A stretch of DNA of 64,000 nt, taken from the NCBI RefSeq assembly GCF_013178945.1, contig NZ_JABFDM010000007.1, positions 124,001 to 188,000 on the forward strand, given 5' to 3'. The translations under genes were made by a program, and so were the position numbers. This DNA is from Bradyrhizobium aeschynomenes (lineage in GTDB: Bacteria > Pseudomonadota > Alphaproteobacteria > Rhizobiales > Xanthobacteraceae). Shown here in pieces: positions 24,710 to 33,772 of the stretch. The first letter of the stretch is position 1. Every line of letters begins with the position of its first letter. The notes beneath the pieces were generated by a model. The model was not told the origin of the DNA and did no database searches. It was given only the letters and a program-made list of their open reading frames with translations.

Positions 24710-25282
24710 ATGTACCGCGTTGTTGTTGTCGTCGTCGCATTGCTCGCTCTATCAGTTCAGGCGGAAGCCCGCCCTCGCCATCATCATCACCGTCATCATC
24801 ATCATTACTCGCACCGCCACCACTCCGTCATGAACGCGATGGCCTCGATTCCGGGCGAAGGCCGCGTCGTCGGTGGCCGGCCATCAGGATGCCCGCACGC
24901 GTTCTGTGGCTGCGAGGCGTCGCTCTACACTTTCGGCCGCGTCATTCCCGAGCTGAACCTGGCGTCGAACTGGCGCCGCTTCCCGCGCACGGCGCCCGCA
25001 CCGGGCATGGCGGCGGTCCGCTCCGGCCATGTCATGATCCTGCAGCAGCAGGTGGCCGGCAACGTCTGGCTCGTCCACGACGGCAATTCCGGCGGTCACG
25101 TCACCCGCGAGCATCCGCGCTCGATTGCGGGCTACACGATCGTGAACCCCAGGGGCGGCTCGACCATGTTCGGCGCAGCCTCGCGCACGACGCGCGAAGC
25201 CCGCGCGCCGCGCTACCAGCGGTTCGCCCGCAATGGCCGGCTGGATGGCTGGATGGCCAACGCGACGCCGGTGTTCAACTAA
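24710..25282 (+). CDS. His-rich exported protein
   Basis: A 190-residue protein with a signal peptide (MYRVVVVVVALLALSVQAEA) directly followed by a histidine cluster with eleven His between about residues 24 and 38. The remainder has a Cys/His-containing GCPHAFCGCEASL and VWLVHDGNSGGHVTREHP, which vaguely recalls CHAP/NlpC-type folds, but I do not recognise a family. The His cluster is a strong candidate for metal binding in the periplasm. It is convergent with, and next to, the czcCBA metal-efflux operon, so involvement in metal handling is a reasonable inference. Confidence 0.75.
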   Translation: MYRVVVVVVALLALSVQAEARPRHHHHRHHHHYSHRHHSVMNAMASIPGEGRVVGGRPSGCPHAFCGCEASLYTFGRVIPELNLASNWRRFPRTAPAPGMAAVRSGHVMILQQQVAGNVWLVHDGNSGGHVTREHPRSIAGYTIVNPRGGSTMFGAASRTTREARAPRYQRFARNGRLDGWMANATPVFN

Positions 25283-25299
25283 CGCCGGGACATCGTCTG

Positions 25300-25333
25300 G
25301 CGACGTGGCAAGCGGGAACGTTCGCCACGTCGC
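25300..25333. terminator. Bidirectional terminator-like hairpin
   Basis: GCGACGTGGC (25300-25309) and GCCACGTCGC (25324-25333) form a perfect 10-bp stem around a 14-nt loop. It lies between the convergent His-rich gene and the end of czcA, and its right arm reaches the czcA stop. Position and strength fit transcription termination from both sides. Confidence 0.65.
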
Positions 25334-28300
25334 TACTCTGCCCGAGTCTCCCGTCTGAACAGCACGTAGAGCGCGGGCAGCACCAGCAGCGTCAGAACGG
25401 TCGAGGAGATGATGCCTCCGATCACGACGGTGGCGAGCGGGCGCTGCACCTCGGCGCCGGCGCCGGTGGCGAGCGCCATCGGCACGAAGCCGAGCGAGGC
25501 GACCAGCGCGGTCATCAGCACCGGCCGCAGCCGCGCCAGCGCGCCTTCCTCCACCGCGACGCGCACCGTGCGCCCCTCCCGGCGCAGCCGCTCGATGAAG
25601 GCGATGATGACGAGGCCGTTGAGCACGGCGACGCCGGACAGCGCGATGAAGCCGACCCCGGCCGAGATCGACAGAGGCAGGCCGCGGGCGAGTAGCGCGG
25701 CAATACCGCCGGTCAGCGCCAGCGGCACGCCGGAGAACACCAGTGCCGCATCGGCGAGCGACCCCATGCTCATGAACAGCAGCAGAAACACCAATGCGAG
25801 CGCGATCGGCACCACGATGGTGAGGCGCTTTGTCGCCGACACCAGCTGCTCGAACTGGCCGCCCCACCCGATCCAGTAGCCCGGCGGCAGCTTGACCTTC
25901 TCCGCGACCGCGGCCTGCGCCTCGGTGACGAACGAGCCGAGATCGCGGGCACGGACATTGGCTGACACGACGATGCGGCGCTTGCCGTTCTCGCGGCTGA
26001 CCTGGTTCGGTCCCGGCGCGGAGGCGACCGCGGCCACCGACGACAGCGGCACGTAGCGCGGCTGGCTCGTGGTGTTGAAGGCGGTGCGCAGCGGCGTCGC
26101 CGTCGTGTCCTCTCCGGCGGGCAGCGGAATCGGGATGGCGCGAATCGCATCGAGATTGCCGCGCAGGCGCTCGGGCAGACGGACGATGATGTCGAAGCGG
26201 CGGTCGCCGTCGAACAGCTTTCCCGTCGCCTTGCCGCCGATCGCGATCTCGACGACGTTCTGCACGTCGGCGACGCTGAGACCGTAGCGCGACAGCGCCT
26301 GGCGGTCGATCTTCACGGTGAGGATCGGCAGTCCGGCGACCTGCTCTGTCTTGACGTCGGTCGCGCCGGCGATGCCGCGGATCGCAGCTTCCACCTGGCG
26401 TGCCGCGCCCTGCAGGATGTCGAGATCGTCGCCGAAGATCTTGACGCCGACATCGCTGCGGACGCCGGAGATCAGCTCGTTGAAACGCAGCTGGATCGGC
26501 TGCGAGATCTCGTAATTGCTGCCAGGGATCTCGTCGGCGGCCGCTTCGATCTCCGCCACCAGCTTCGCCTTGTCCTTGGCCGGATCTGGCCATTCGCTGC
26601 GCGGCTTCAGCATGATGTAGCCGTCGCCCTGCGACGGCGCCATCGGATCAGTGGCGACTTCGGCAGTGCCGATCCGGGTGAAGACGTCCCTGACCTCGGG
26701 GATCCGGCGCAGGCGCGTCTCCAGCGCCTTCTGCAGGTCGACTGAAAGCGTGAGGCTCGTGCCGGGAATGCGCAGCGCGGCCAGCGCGACGTCGCCCTCG
26801 TCGAGGCTCGGAATGAACTCGCCGCCCATGCGCGTCGCGGCAACGCCGCTCACGGCGACCATGACGATGGCCCCGGCTGCGACCGTCATCCGATAGGCGA
26901 TCACGCCACGCAGCAGCGGGGCGTAGATCCGCCGCGCGCCGCGCATCACCAGGTTCTCCTGCTCGGACACCTTGCCGGTGACGAAGATCGCGACCGCGGC
27001 CGGAACGAAGGTGATCGAGAACAGCACGGCGGCGCCGAGCGCCATCAGCACGGTCAGCGCCATGGGCGTGAACATCTTGCCTTCGACGCCGGTCAGGGTC
27101 AGAACCGGGAGGTAGACCACGCCGATGATCAAGGTGCCGAACAGGCTCGGGCCGATGACCTCGCGAGCACCCGCAATGATCGTCTGCATTCTTTCGGATG
27201 TCGTGAGCAGGCCGCCTTTGTTGTGCTGCGCTTGGCTCAGCAGGCGAAGGCAGTTCTCGACGATGATGACGGCGCCGTCGACGATGATGCCGAAATCGAT
27301 CGCCCCCAGGCTCATCAGATTGGCGCTGACCTTGCTCTCGACCATGCCGGTGATGGTCATCGCCATCGACAGCGGGATGATGCAGGCGGTGACCAGCGCG
27401 GCGCGGATGTTGCCGAGCAGCAGGAACAGCACGACGACGACGAGGGCTGCGCCTTCGAGGAGATTCTTCTCCACGGTGCGGATCGTGGCTTCGACCAGAT
27501 GGGTGCGGTCGTAGAGCGTGCGCGTGATCACGCCCTCGGGGAGTGATCTTGCGATCTGGTCCAGCCGGGTGGCGACGCGCCGCGCCACGGCGCGGCTGTT
27601 CTCGCCGATCAGCAGCATGGCCGTGCCGAGGATCGTCTCCTCGCCGTTCAGCGTCGCGGCGCCGGTGCGCAACTCGCGTCCCTCGGCGACCTCCGCGACG
27701 TCGCCGATCCGCACCGGCGTGCCGCCGCGGGCGCCGATCACGATGTCCCTGAGCTCGGCGGCGCTGCCGACCTGGCCGGGCGCGCGCACCAGATATTGCT
27801 CGCCATTGCGCTCGATGTAACCGGCGCCGACATTGGCGTTGTTGGAGGCGAGGGCGGCGATGACGTCGCGGAAGCTGATCCTGTAGGCCATCAGGCGGCC
27901 GGGATCCGGCAGCACGTGAAACTGGCGCGCGAAGCCGCCGATGGTGTTGACCTCGATCACGCCGGGCACGCCGCGCAGCTGTGGCCGGATGATCCAATCC
28001 TGGATGGTGCGCAGATCGGTCGGTGAGTAGTCGGCGCCTTCGGCGGTCTTGGCGCCGGGCTTTGCTTCCACCGCATACATGAAGATCTCGCCGAGGCCGG
28101 TCGAGAGCGGTCCCATCGCGACCTCGATGCCGGGCGGCAGCTGATCCTTGATCTCCTGGATGCGCTCATTGACCTGCTGGCGCGCAAAGTAGATGTCGGT
28201 GCCGTCCTGGAACACGACGGTGACCTGGCTCAGCCCGTAGCGCGACAGCGAGCGTGTGGTGTCGAGGCGGGGCAGGCCGCCCATCGCGGTCTCGACGGGA

Positions 28301-28500
28301 TACGTGATGCGCTGCTCGGTCTCCAGCGGCGAGTAGCCGGGCGCCTTGGTGTTGATCTGCACCTGGACGTTGGTGATGTCGGGCACGGCGTCGATCGGCA
28401 GCCGGGTGAAATTCCATGCGCCGAACGCCGCTGCGGCGAGCGAGACCAGCAGCACCAGCCAGCGCTGGCGCACGGCGAAAGCCAGGATCGCGTCAATCAT
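25333..28500 (-). CDS. czcA: Heavy-metal RND efflux transporter (CzcA type)
   Basis: A 1055-residue inner-membrane RND proton antiporter that expels divalent metal cations through the CzcB adaptor and CzcC outer-membrane channel. The fourth-helix motif DFGIIVDGAVIIVEN places Asp402, Asp408 and Glu415 at the same numbers as the essential residues of Cupriavidus CzcA. The N-terminal LPIDAVPDITNVQVQINT and RITYPVETAMGGLP are also characteristic. The DFG...DGA...EN pattern marks a divalent-cation (Co/Zn/Cd/Ni) group, not the Cu/Ag CusA group. It overlaps czcB by 8 nt at the start. Confidence 0.95.
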   Translation of the reverse strand: MIDAILAFAVRQRWLVLLVSLAAAAFGAWNFTRLPIDAVPDITNVQVQINTKAPGYSPLETEQRITYPVETAMGGLPRLDTTRSLSRYGLSQVTVVFQDGTDIYFARQQVNERIQEIKDQLPPGIEVAMGPLSTGLGEIFMYAVEAKPGAKTAEGADYSPTDLRTIQDWIIRPQLRGVPGVIEVNTIGGFARQFHVLPDPGRLMAYRISFRDVIAALASNNANVGAGYIERNGEQYLVRAPGQVGSAAELRDIVIGARGGTPVRIGDVAEVAEGRELRTGAATLNGEETILGTAMLLIGENSRAVARRVATRLDQIARSLPEGVITRTLYDRTHLVEATIRTVEKNLLEGAALVVVVLFLLLGNIRAALVTACIIPLSMAMTITGMVESKVSANLMSLGAIDFGIIVDGAVIIVENCLRLLSQAQHNKGGLLTTSERMQTIIAGAREVIGPSLFGTLIIGVVYLPVLTLTGVEGKMFTPMALTVLMALGAAVLFSITFVPAAVAIFVTGKVSEQENLVMRGARRIYAPLLRGVIAYRMTVAAGAIVMVAVSGVAATRMGGEFIPSLDEGDVALAALRIPGTSLTLSVDLQKALETRLRRIPEVRDVFTRIGTAEVATDPMAPSQGDGYIMLKPRSEWPDPAKDKAKLVAEIEAAADEIPGSNYEISQPIQLRFNELISGVRSDVGVKIFGDDLDILQGAARQVEAAIRGIAGATDVKTEQVAGLPILTVKIDRQALSRYGLSVADVQNVVEIAIGGKATGKLFDGDRRFDIIVRLPERLRGNLDAIRAIPIPLPAGEDTTATPLRTAFNTTSQPRYVPLSSVAAVASAPGPNQVSRENGKRRIVVSANVRARDLGSFVTEAQAAVAEKVKLPPGYWIGWGGQFEQLVSATKRLTIVVPIALALVFLLLFMSMGSLADAALVFSGVPLALTGGIAALLARGLPLSISAGVGFIALSGVAVLNGLVIIAFIERLRREGRTVRVAVEEGALARLRPVLMTALVASLGFVPMALATGAGAEVQRPLATVVIGGIISSTVLTLLVLPALYVLFRRETRAE

Positions 28501-29482
28501 GCTCGGCCTCCCCCTTGCCCATCTCGGCCTTCACCACGAAGCTGTTCTCGGCGACGTAGTGCTCGCCGGGCGAGAGGCCGTCGCGGATCTCGACATGGGT
28601 CGGATCGGACTCGCCGAGCGCGACGGGACGCGCCTCGATCTTGTCGCCCTCCTCGCGCACGAACACGACGGTCTTGTTCTCCAGCGTCTGGATCGCGCTG
28701 GCGCGCACTGCGACAGCGACGTTGCGCTTGGCGAGCACGAGCCGCGCCGTGACGAACAGACCCGGGCGCAGCCGGCCGTCGGCATTGGCCAGCACGACGC
28801 GCGCCATCGCGGTCTGGGTTTCGCTGGCGCCGACGGGGGCGATGTAGGAGACGTGCCCGCGGATTGCGCCGCGGCCGTCGTCGGGATCGATCAGCACCTC
28901 GTCGTCGAGACGGACGCGCCGGAGGTCCTGGCGGTAGATCGACAGATCCACCCAGATGGTCGAGAGATCGGCGACCACGAAGGCGGGCTTCTGCTCGGAG
29001 GCGTATTCGCCGAGCGAGATCTGGCGGTCGATGATGGTGCCGCCGATCGGCGCCTTGAGATCGTAGGCGGTCAGGCTCTGGTTGCTCTCGATCGATGCCA
29101 GCAATTCGTCCTTGGCGACGGTGTCACCAATGCGCTTCCTGATCGCGCGGACGATGCCGGGAAAGCGCGGCGTCACCTGCACCAACGCTTCCTGATTGGC
29201 GCGGAGCACGCCGTTGAACGCCAGCGTATCCGACAAGGTTGCCGGGCCGGCTTCGGCCAGCGTGACGCCGGCCGCGGCGAGCTTGACGTCGCTGATGCGA
29301 ATGCGGTCTGCGCCGTGCTCGTCCTGCTCGACGTGATCCTTCGGCGCCTTCTCGGCTTGGTCCTTCTCGGCATGGCCGGCGGCTGCTTCGGTGTGCGGCA
29401 TCGCATCCACCAGGAGGCGCGACGCTCCGGCGCCGCCGACGGCCGCAATGATCGCAATGAGAATGACGGTGGGCGTCTTCAT
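28493..29482 (-). CDS. czcB: RND efflux periplasmic adaptor (CzcB type)
   Basis: A 329-residue membrane-fusion protein with an N-terminal helix (TVILIAIIAAVGGAGA), a short His/Glu/Asp-rich stretch (EAAAGHAEKD... HVEQDEHG) and the barrel-sandwich region ending in YDLKAPIGGTIIDR, followed by beta-barrel segments. It links CzcA to CzcC. The His/acidic stretch may bind metal. It overlaps czcC by 4 nt and czcA by 8 nt, giving a tight leftward operon. It is somewhat short compared with longer CzcB relatives that have extra zinc-binding N-terminal segments. Confidence 0.93.
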   Translation of the reverse strand: MKTPTVILIAIIAAVGGAGASRLLVDAMPHTEAAAGHAEKDQAEKAPKDHVEQDEHGADRIRISDVKLAAAGVTLAEAGPATLSDTLAFNGVLRANQEALVQVTPRFPGIVRAIRKRIGDTVAKDELLASIESNQSLTAYDLKAPIGGTIIDRQISLGEYASEQKPAFVVADLSTIWVDLSIYRQDLRRVRLDDEVLIDPDDGRGAIRGHVSYIAPVGASETQTAMARVVLANADGRLRPGLFVTARLVLAKRNVAVAVRASAIQTLENKTVVFVREEGDKIEARPVALGESDPTHVEIRDGLSPGEHYVAENSFVVKAEMGKGEAEHD

Positions 29483-30747
29483 CGCGCGGTCTCCCGTGCC
29501 AGGGTGAAGGGACGGCCGACCAGGCCCTCGATCGTCGCCACGGCGACATGGATGTTCTGCAGCGCCTCCTGCTCGCGCAGCCGCGCCTGCGCGACGCTCG
29601 CCTGCGCATCGAGCACCTCGAGCAGGGAGAAGCGGCCGGCGCTGTAGCCTTGCGCGATCTCGTCCGCGGCCTCCTGCGCCTTGGGAATTGCGATCTCGCG
29701 CAGGACCGAGAGCTCCTGCAGCGAGCCCTGCAGCGAGTCGTAGGCGCGGCCGGCGATCACCAGCAGCGCGTTGCGGTTGGCCTTGCGCTCGGCCTCGGTC
29801 TTGGCGACGCTCTCTTGCGCCGAGAGGATGTTGCCCTGGTTCTGGTCGAACACCGGGATCGGCACGGAGACGCTGAGCCGGACCGCATCGTCCTGGGTGT
29901 CGTTGAAATGCCGCCAGCCCGCGCCGACGCGCACGTCCGGATAGGGTTTCAGCCGCGCCAGCAGCAGCTCGGCATTGCGCTGCGCGTAGACGGCGGTCCA
30001 GCGCACGAGCTGCGGGTTGGCATCGATGGCCGCGATGACGGTCTGGAACGACGGCGGCCGGGTCGTGGCATCGAAGCGGCCGGTGACGGAAGGGAGTTTC
30101 GCCGAGCTGTCTCCGGTGAGCACGGCAAGCTCACGGCGCGCGCTCGCCAACGTCGCCTTGACGCGCTCGCGATCGGCCCGCACCAGGGCGGAGGCGACCT
30201 CGGCGCGGCCGGTCTCCGCCGGCGACGACGCACCGGCCTCGACCCGCCGCCGCAGCAAGGGCGTCAGGCGATCGAGCGCGGCGACCTGGTCGTCGAGGAT
30301 CTGGATGCGGCGCTGCGTGGCGAGCACCGTCACGAAGGCGATCGCCGTCTCCGACAGGACTTCGAGCCGCACCGCCTGACGCTGGATCTCGGCGACGCGG
30401 ATGCCGGCCTGCCCGGCGGCGATGCGCGCGTCGCGCTTGCCGAACCATTCGAACGCCTGGCTGATCTGCAAGGTCGTCTCGGCCGAGCGCGTGCCGCGAT
30501 ATTGGCCGGAGCCAAGGGAATTGTCCTGCTCGTAACTGAGCTCCGGATTGAGCAGCGCGCCGGCCTGCAGCCGCTGGCCCGAGGCTATGCCGATGTCGCG
30601 GTCGGCGGCGGACAGCCTGGGATTGGCGGCGAGCGCGCGGGACAGCGCCTCGCGCAAGGTCAGCGTCTGAGCGGCCGCGGCGTGCGCGGACGCCGCGAGC
30701 AGGGCCGCGGCGCAGATCGCGCGCGCAGCCATCGCGGGGAATGGCAT
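29479..30747 (-). CDS. czcC: Outer-membrane efflux protein (CzcC/TolC type)
   Basis: A 422-residue TolC-family channel subunit with a signal peptide (MPFPAMAARAICAAALLAASAHAAAAQ). Two repeated helical halves are seen, the first with SAETTLQISQAFEWFGKRDARI and the second with RLSVSVPIPVFDQNQGNI. The trimer gives the exit duct for the RND complex. First gene of the leftward czcCBA operon. The start is kept at 30747, giving a clean signal peptide. Confidence 0.93.
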   Translation of the reverse strand: MPFPAMAARAICAAALLAASAHAAAAQTLTLREALSRALAANPRLSAADRDIGIASGQRLQAGALLNPELSYEQDNSLGSGQYRGTRSAETTLQISQAFEWFGKRDARIAAGQAGIRVAEIQRQAVRLEVLSETAIAFVTVLATQRRIQILDDQVAALDRLTPLLRRRVEAGASSPAETGRAEVASALVRADRERVKATLASARRELAVLTGDSSAKLPSVTGRFDATTRPPSFQTVIAAIDANPQLVRWTAVYAQRNAELLLARLKPYPDVRVGAGWRHFNDTQDDAVRLSVSVPIPVFDQNQGNILSAQESVAKTEAERKANRNALLVIAGRAYDSLQGSLQELSVLREIAIPKAQEAADEIAQGYSAGRFSLLEVLDAQASVAQARLREQEALQNIHVAVATIEGLVGRPFTLARETAR

Positions 30748-30805
30748 GAGATGAACCTGTCTGGACGAGCAAGGAAGGACGGCGTTCGCCGTCCGGCACG
30801 TGGCG

Positions 30806-31168
30806 TCAGGTCAGGTGTCTTGGCGGCGGGGAATCGGACTCGGACAGGATGCCGGCACTGATGGCGGGGGTCGGCCAGTCCGTTGCTGCGACGATCTCGG
30901 CTGGAACCGCCGCGAGCTGCAGCTGCGGCACGGCCACCGAGAAGCAGCCATGGCAATGATGGTCGGCGATGCCGCGTTGGTCGGAGTGCCCGGCCTTGTC
31001 GAGCAGGGAGGCGATCTCCGGCTTGCCGGCCGACGCATGCGCGACATCGAGATCGCAGGCGCCGTGCAGTGCGCCGGCAAGCAGATAGGCGATCATCAGG
31101 CACAACGCCGAGATCCGGCGCAGCAGGCGCGGACGGCTTGTGAGATATGATCGACCAATGTCGCGCAC
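30806..31168 (-). CDS. Small exported or membrane-anchored Cys/His protein upstream of czcC
   Basis: About 120 residues with a hydrophobic segment (ISALCLMIAYLLAGALHGAC) and a later ADHHCHGCFSVAV motif that could bind metal. I do not recognise a family. It lies 58 nt upstream of czcC on the same strand and is probably its operon leader gene; small Cys/His proteins of this kind commonly sit before czc operons in relatives, as I recall. GTG at 31168 is favoured by AGAGG just upstream; the frame also allows ATG at 31198 and 31228. A metal-sensing or periplasmic metal-binding role is a guess. Confidence 0.65.
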   Translation of the reverse strand: MRDIGRSYLTSRPRLLRRISALCLMIAYLLAGALHGACDLDVAHASAGKPEIASLLDKAGHSDQRGIADHHCHGCFSVAVPQLQLAAVPAEIVAATDWPTPAISAGILSESDSPPPRHLT

Positions 31169-31513
31169 GATGTCCTCTGTTCGCTCCGCGGATAGCATGC
31201 GGCGTCGGGCGTTGTCGATCAGCAACAATGTAACAAGCGGAACCGTTTACGGCACGGCCAGCGTCGGCGCGAGGCTGGTTTCGTTTTTCGGAACGCCCGG
31301 CAGCGGTGATGCGCTTGTCCTCGCCGTGAGCGGTAGGCGATGCAGCATGATCGCGTGGGATAACGGCATGCGTGGCGATCGATTGACTTGGAGCCTTCTC
31401 CCACTAAGGTTCGCGCCACCGGACAATCAGACAATCAACTGCGTCGGATTCAGTTGCGCTGCCGCGCGAATGCGCGAAGCACGATGATCACGGCGCGAAG
31501 GATCGGACGACAG
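31169..31513. other. Intergenic region, probable czc promoter, no gene seen
   Basis: This 345-nt gap lies between the leftward metal-resistance genes and the rightward amidase and must hold promoters for both. I see no operator, no RNA gene and no ORF with family features. Confidence 0.5.
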
Positions 31514-32989
31514 ATGACTTTGGCGATGAGCTGGGACGAGTGGGCCCGGCATGATGGCATGGCGCTGGCGGCGCGCGTTCGCAGCGGCGAGCTGACGGCG
31601 GCGGAGCTGGCGCGGCAGGCCGCGGCAGGCATCGCCAAGGTTGATCCGAAGCTGTCAGGCGTCGTGGAAGTGTTCGCCGACGCGGTCGAGGATCCGATCA
31701 AGGCCGGTGCGAATGCCGCGGGTCCGTTTGCCGGCCTGCCGTTCCTGATGAAGGATCTGGGTCCGACCATGACCGGCCGCCTGCAAGAGCAGGGCTCGCT
31801 CTACATGCGCGGCAACCGTCCCGCTGCCGACACGCACCTCACCACGAAGATGCGCAAGGCCGGCCTCAATCTGATGGGGCGCACCACGACGCCGGAATTC
31901 GGTGTCTGCAGCTCGGCGGAGAACCCTGCCGTCTACGTGACGCGCAATCCTTGGGACACCGACTACACCACCTGCGGCTCGTCGGCCGGCAGTGCGGCGA
32001 TGGTCGCCGCCGGCGTGGTGCCGATCGCGCATGCGACCGATGGCGGCGGCTCGATCCGGATTCCCGCAGGCGTGAACGGCAACATCGGCCTGAAAGTGTC
32101 GCGCGGCGTGTTCTCGATCGCGCCGCATCTGTCGGACCTGTCGGGGCTGGTCTCGATCCAGGGCTGCCAGTCGCGCAGCGTGCGCGACACGGCGGCCTTC
32201 GTCGATCATTGCCGCGGCGGCGCGCCGGGCGAGTTCATGCCGTACTGGACCACGCCGGAGCCTTATGTCGAGCTGATCAAGCGGGATCCCGGCAGGCTGC
32301 GGATCGCGCTGTCGCATCAATGGGGCGACTACCGCGCAACGCCGCACATTGCGGCCGAGCTCGCGCGCGTCGGCACATTCCTCGAGAGCCTCGGCCATCA
32401 CGTCGGCTACGCGCTGCCGGATGTCGACTATCCCAAGGCGTTCGCTGCGCAGACCACGTGTTACATCTCGAACTTCGCGATCGTCATCAACAACCTCCTG
32501 GCGTCGCGGCAGCTCGACCGGCCGCCGGCCGATCTGATCGAACCGGTCAACATCCGCATCTGGGAAGCGGGCCGCGGCACCAGCTTCGCCGAGCGCGCGG
32601 CGATGCAGGCGGTGTTCAACACCACCTCGCGCGCGTTCGGCGCCTTCTTCGAGGAATGGGACATCATCCTGACCCCGATCACGGCGCTGCCGACGCCGAA
32701 GATCGGCACCACGGAATATCTGACGATCAGCGACAATCCCGACGTGCTCGACTGGTTCGGCAATCTGTGGCGCAACTTCGCGTTCACGCCGCTGGCCAAT
32801 CTCTGCGGCATTCCGGCGATCTCGCTGCCGCTCGCCACCAACGAGCATGGCCTGCCGCTCGGCATCCAGGCTATCGGCAAGCAGGCCGATGACGGCCTGC
32901 TGCTGCAGCTGGCGGCCCAGATCGAGCGCGCCATCGATGGGAAGTGGAACGGCGGGGCGACACCGACGGTGCACGTCACCAGGGACTGA
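31514..32989 (+). CDS. Amidase, 6-aminohexanoate-cyclic-dimer-hydrolase-like
   Basis: A 491-residue amidase-signature enzyme. The catalytic Lys is in FLMKDLG, the cis-Ser in TTCGSSAGSAA (Gly-to-Ala compared with the usual GGSSGG) and the nucleophile Ser in TDGGGSIRIPA. The layout, with GVVPIAHATDGGGS, resembles NylA-type cyclic-dimer hydrolases acting on cyclic amides. The start at 31514 (MTLAMSWDEW) is chosen from three close in-frame ATGs (31484, 31514, 31526). It is a single rightward gene ending close to the convergent protease. The substrate is unproven. Confidence 0.88.
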   Translation: MTLAMSWDEWARHDGMALAARVRSGELTAAELARQAAAGIAKVDPKLSGVVEVFADAVEDPIKAGANAAGPFAGLPFLMKDLGPTMTGRLQEQGSLYMRGNRPAADTHLTTKMRKAGLNLMGRTTTPEFGVCSSAENPAVYVTRNPWDTDYTTCGSSAGSAAMVAAGVVPIAHATDGGGSIRIPAGVNGNIGLKVSRGVFSIAPHLSDLSGLVSIQGCQSRSVRDTAAFVDHCRGGAPGEFMPYWTTPEPYVELIKRDPGRLRIALSHQWGDYRATPHIAAELARVGTFLESLGHHVGYALPDVDYPKAFAAQTTCYISNFAIVINNLLASRQLDRPPADLIEPVNIRIWEAGRGTSFAERAAMQAVFNTTSRAFGAFFEEWDIILTPITALPTPKIGTTEYLTISDNPDVLDWFGNLWRNFAFTPLANLCGIPAISLPLATNEHGLPLGIQAIGKQADDGLLLQLAAQIERAIDGKWNGGATPTVHVTRD

Positions 32990-33001
32990 GCGCTGGGATC
33001 G

Positions 33002-33772
33002 TCAGTTGCTGGCGGACATGGAGCCCGGCACCGTCGGGTCCAGCGATCGGCGGCCGACCTCGGCCATCAACGGCGCCGGCTCGAGAATCGAGATGCCGGT
33101 CTCGTCGATCACGAAGCGCGGCCGCACCTGCCGTGCATCGCTGTCCCGGATCATGGCCATCCGCTGGTTGTCCAGCAACAGCCATCGTCCGTCGAGGCGC
33201 GCCGCGACAAGGGCGTGATCCTCATTGCGCGCGGTGTCGCGTAGGATGACGATGCGCAGATCCTGCGGCGGAATGCCGGCCAGCCGGAGCGCCACGAACT
33301 TCGCGATCGCATAATCCTCGCAGTCCCCCGCCAGGCTTCCGAAGGTGACGAGCGTGGACGTCCAGACGTCGGGCTCGCCATATTGAACCAGGTCGCTGGT
33401 TGGCCGGATCGCGAGGTTGATCGCCCGGTTGATCTCGCCGAGCCGAGCACGACCGTCTCTGGCGCGCGCCTGATCGACGATGGCAAGCAGGCGCAGTGCG
33501 GCGGGCGAGACGCAGCGCTCGCGATCTCCGTCGCACAATGCGAGCTGCACGCGCTCGTCGTCGAGCCTATGCGCCAGCGTGAGCCATTTGCGCAGCAGCG
33601 GGCCGGCTCCGAGCTCCGTCCGGTTCAGGCCGAATGGCTCGTCATCGCCGATGGAAGCCCCGAGTTCCGCCGGCTGCCCGACAGGACCCGCCTGTGCCGG
33701 GCTGCCGATCCACAGCATCGCCGTGGCAGCCGCAGCCGCAAATGATGCGCGGATCAGCGCGAGATTGGTCAT
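33002..33772 (-). CDS. Transglutaminase-like cysteine protease (LapG/peptidase C93 family)
   Basis: A 256-residue exported protein with a signal peptide (SFAAAAATAMLWIGSPAQAG) and the bacterial transglutaminase-like catalytic triad: Cys in GDCEDYAIAK, His in EDHALVA and Asp in LLLDNQR. Members such as Pseudomonas LapG cleave the N-terminus of giant adhesins in the periplasm to release cells from surfaces. It is divergent from a 2099-residue FecR/VCBS protein across a 600-nt gap, so a protease-substrate link is plausible. The LapG Ca-binding residues cannot be confirmed by eye; a different peptide substrate is possible. Confidence 0.87.
   Translation of the reverse strand: MTNLALIRASFAAAAATAMLWIGSPAQAGPVGQPAELGASIGDDEPFGLNRTELGAGPLLRKWLTLAHRLDDERVQLALCDGDRERCVSPAALRLLAIVDQARARDGRARLGEINRAINLAIRPTSDLVQYGEPDVWTSTLVTFGSLAGDCEDYAIAKFVALRLAGIPPQDLRIVILRDTARNEDHALVAARLDGRWLLLDNQRMAMIRDSDARQVRPRFVIDETGISILEPAPLMAEVGRRSLDPTVPGSMSASN

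Noticed and set aside
24661..25695. 344-residue rightward ORF overlapping the His-rich gene and czcA end
   Set aside because: Other frame over the His-rich gene and then antisense to czcA; the real gene is 24710-25282.
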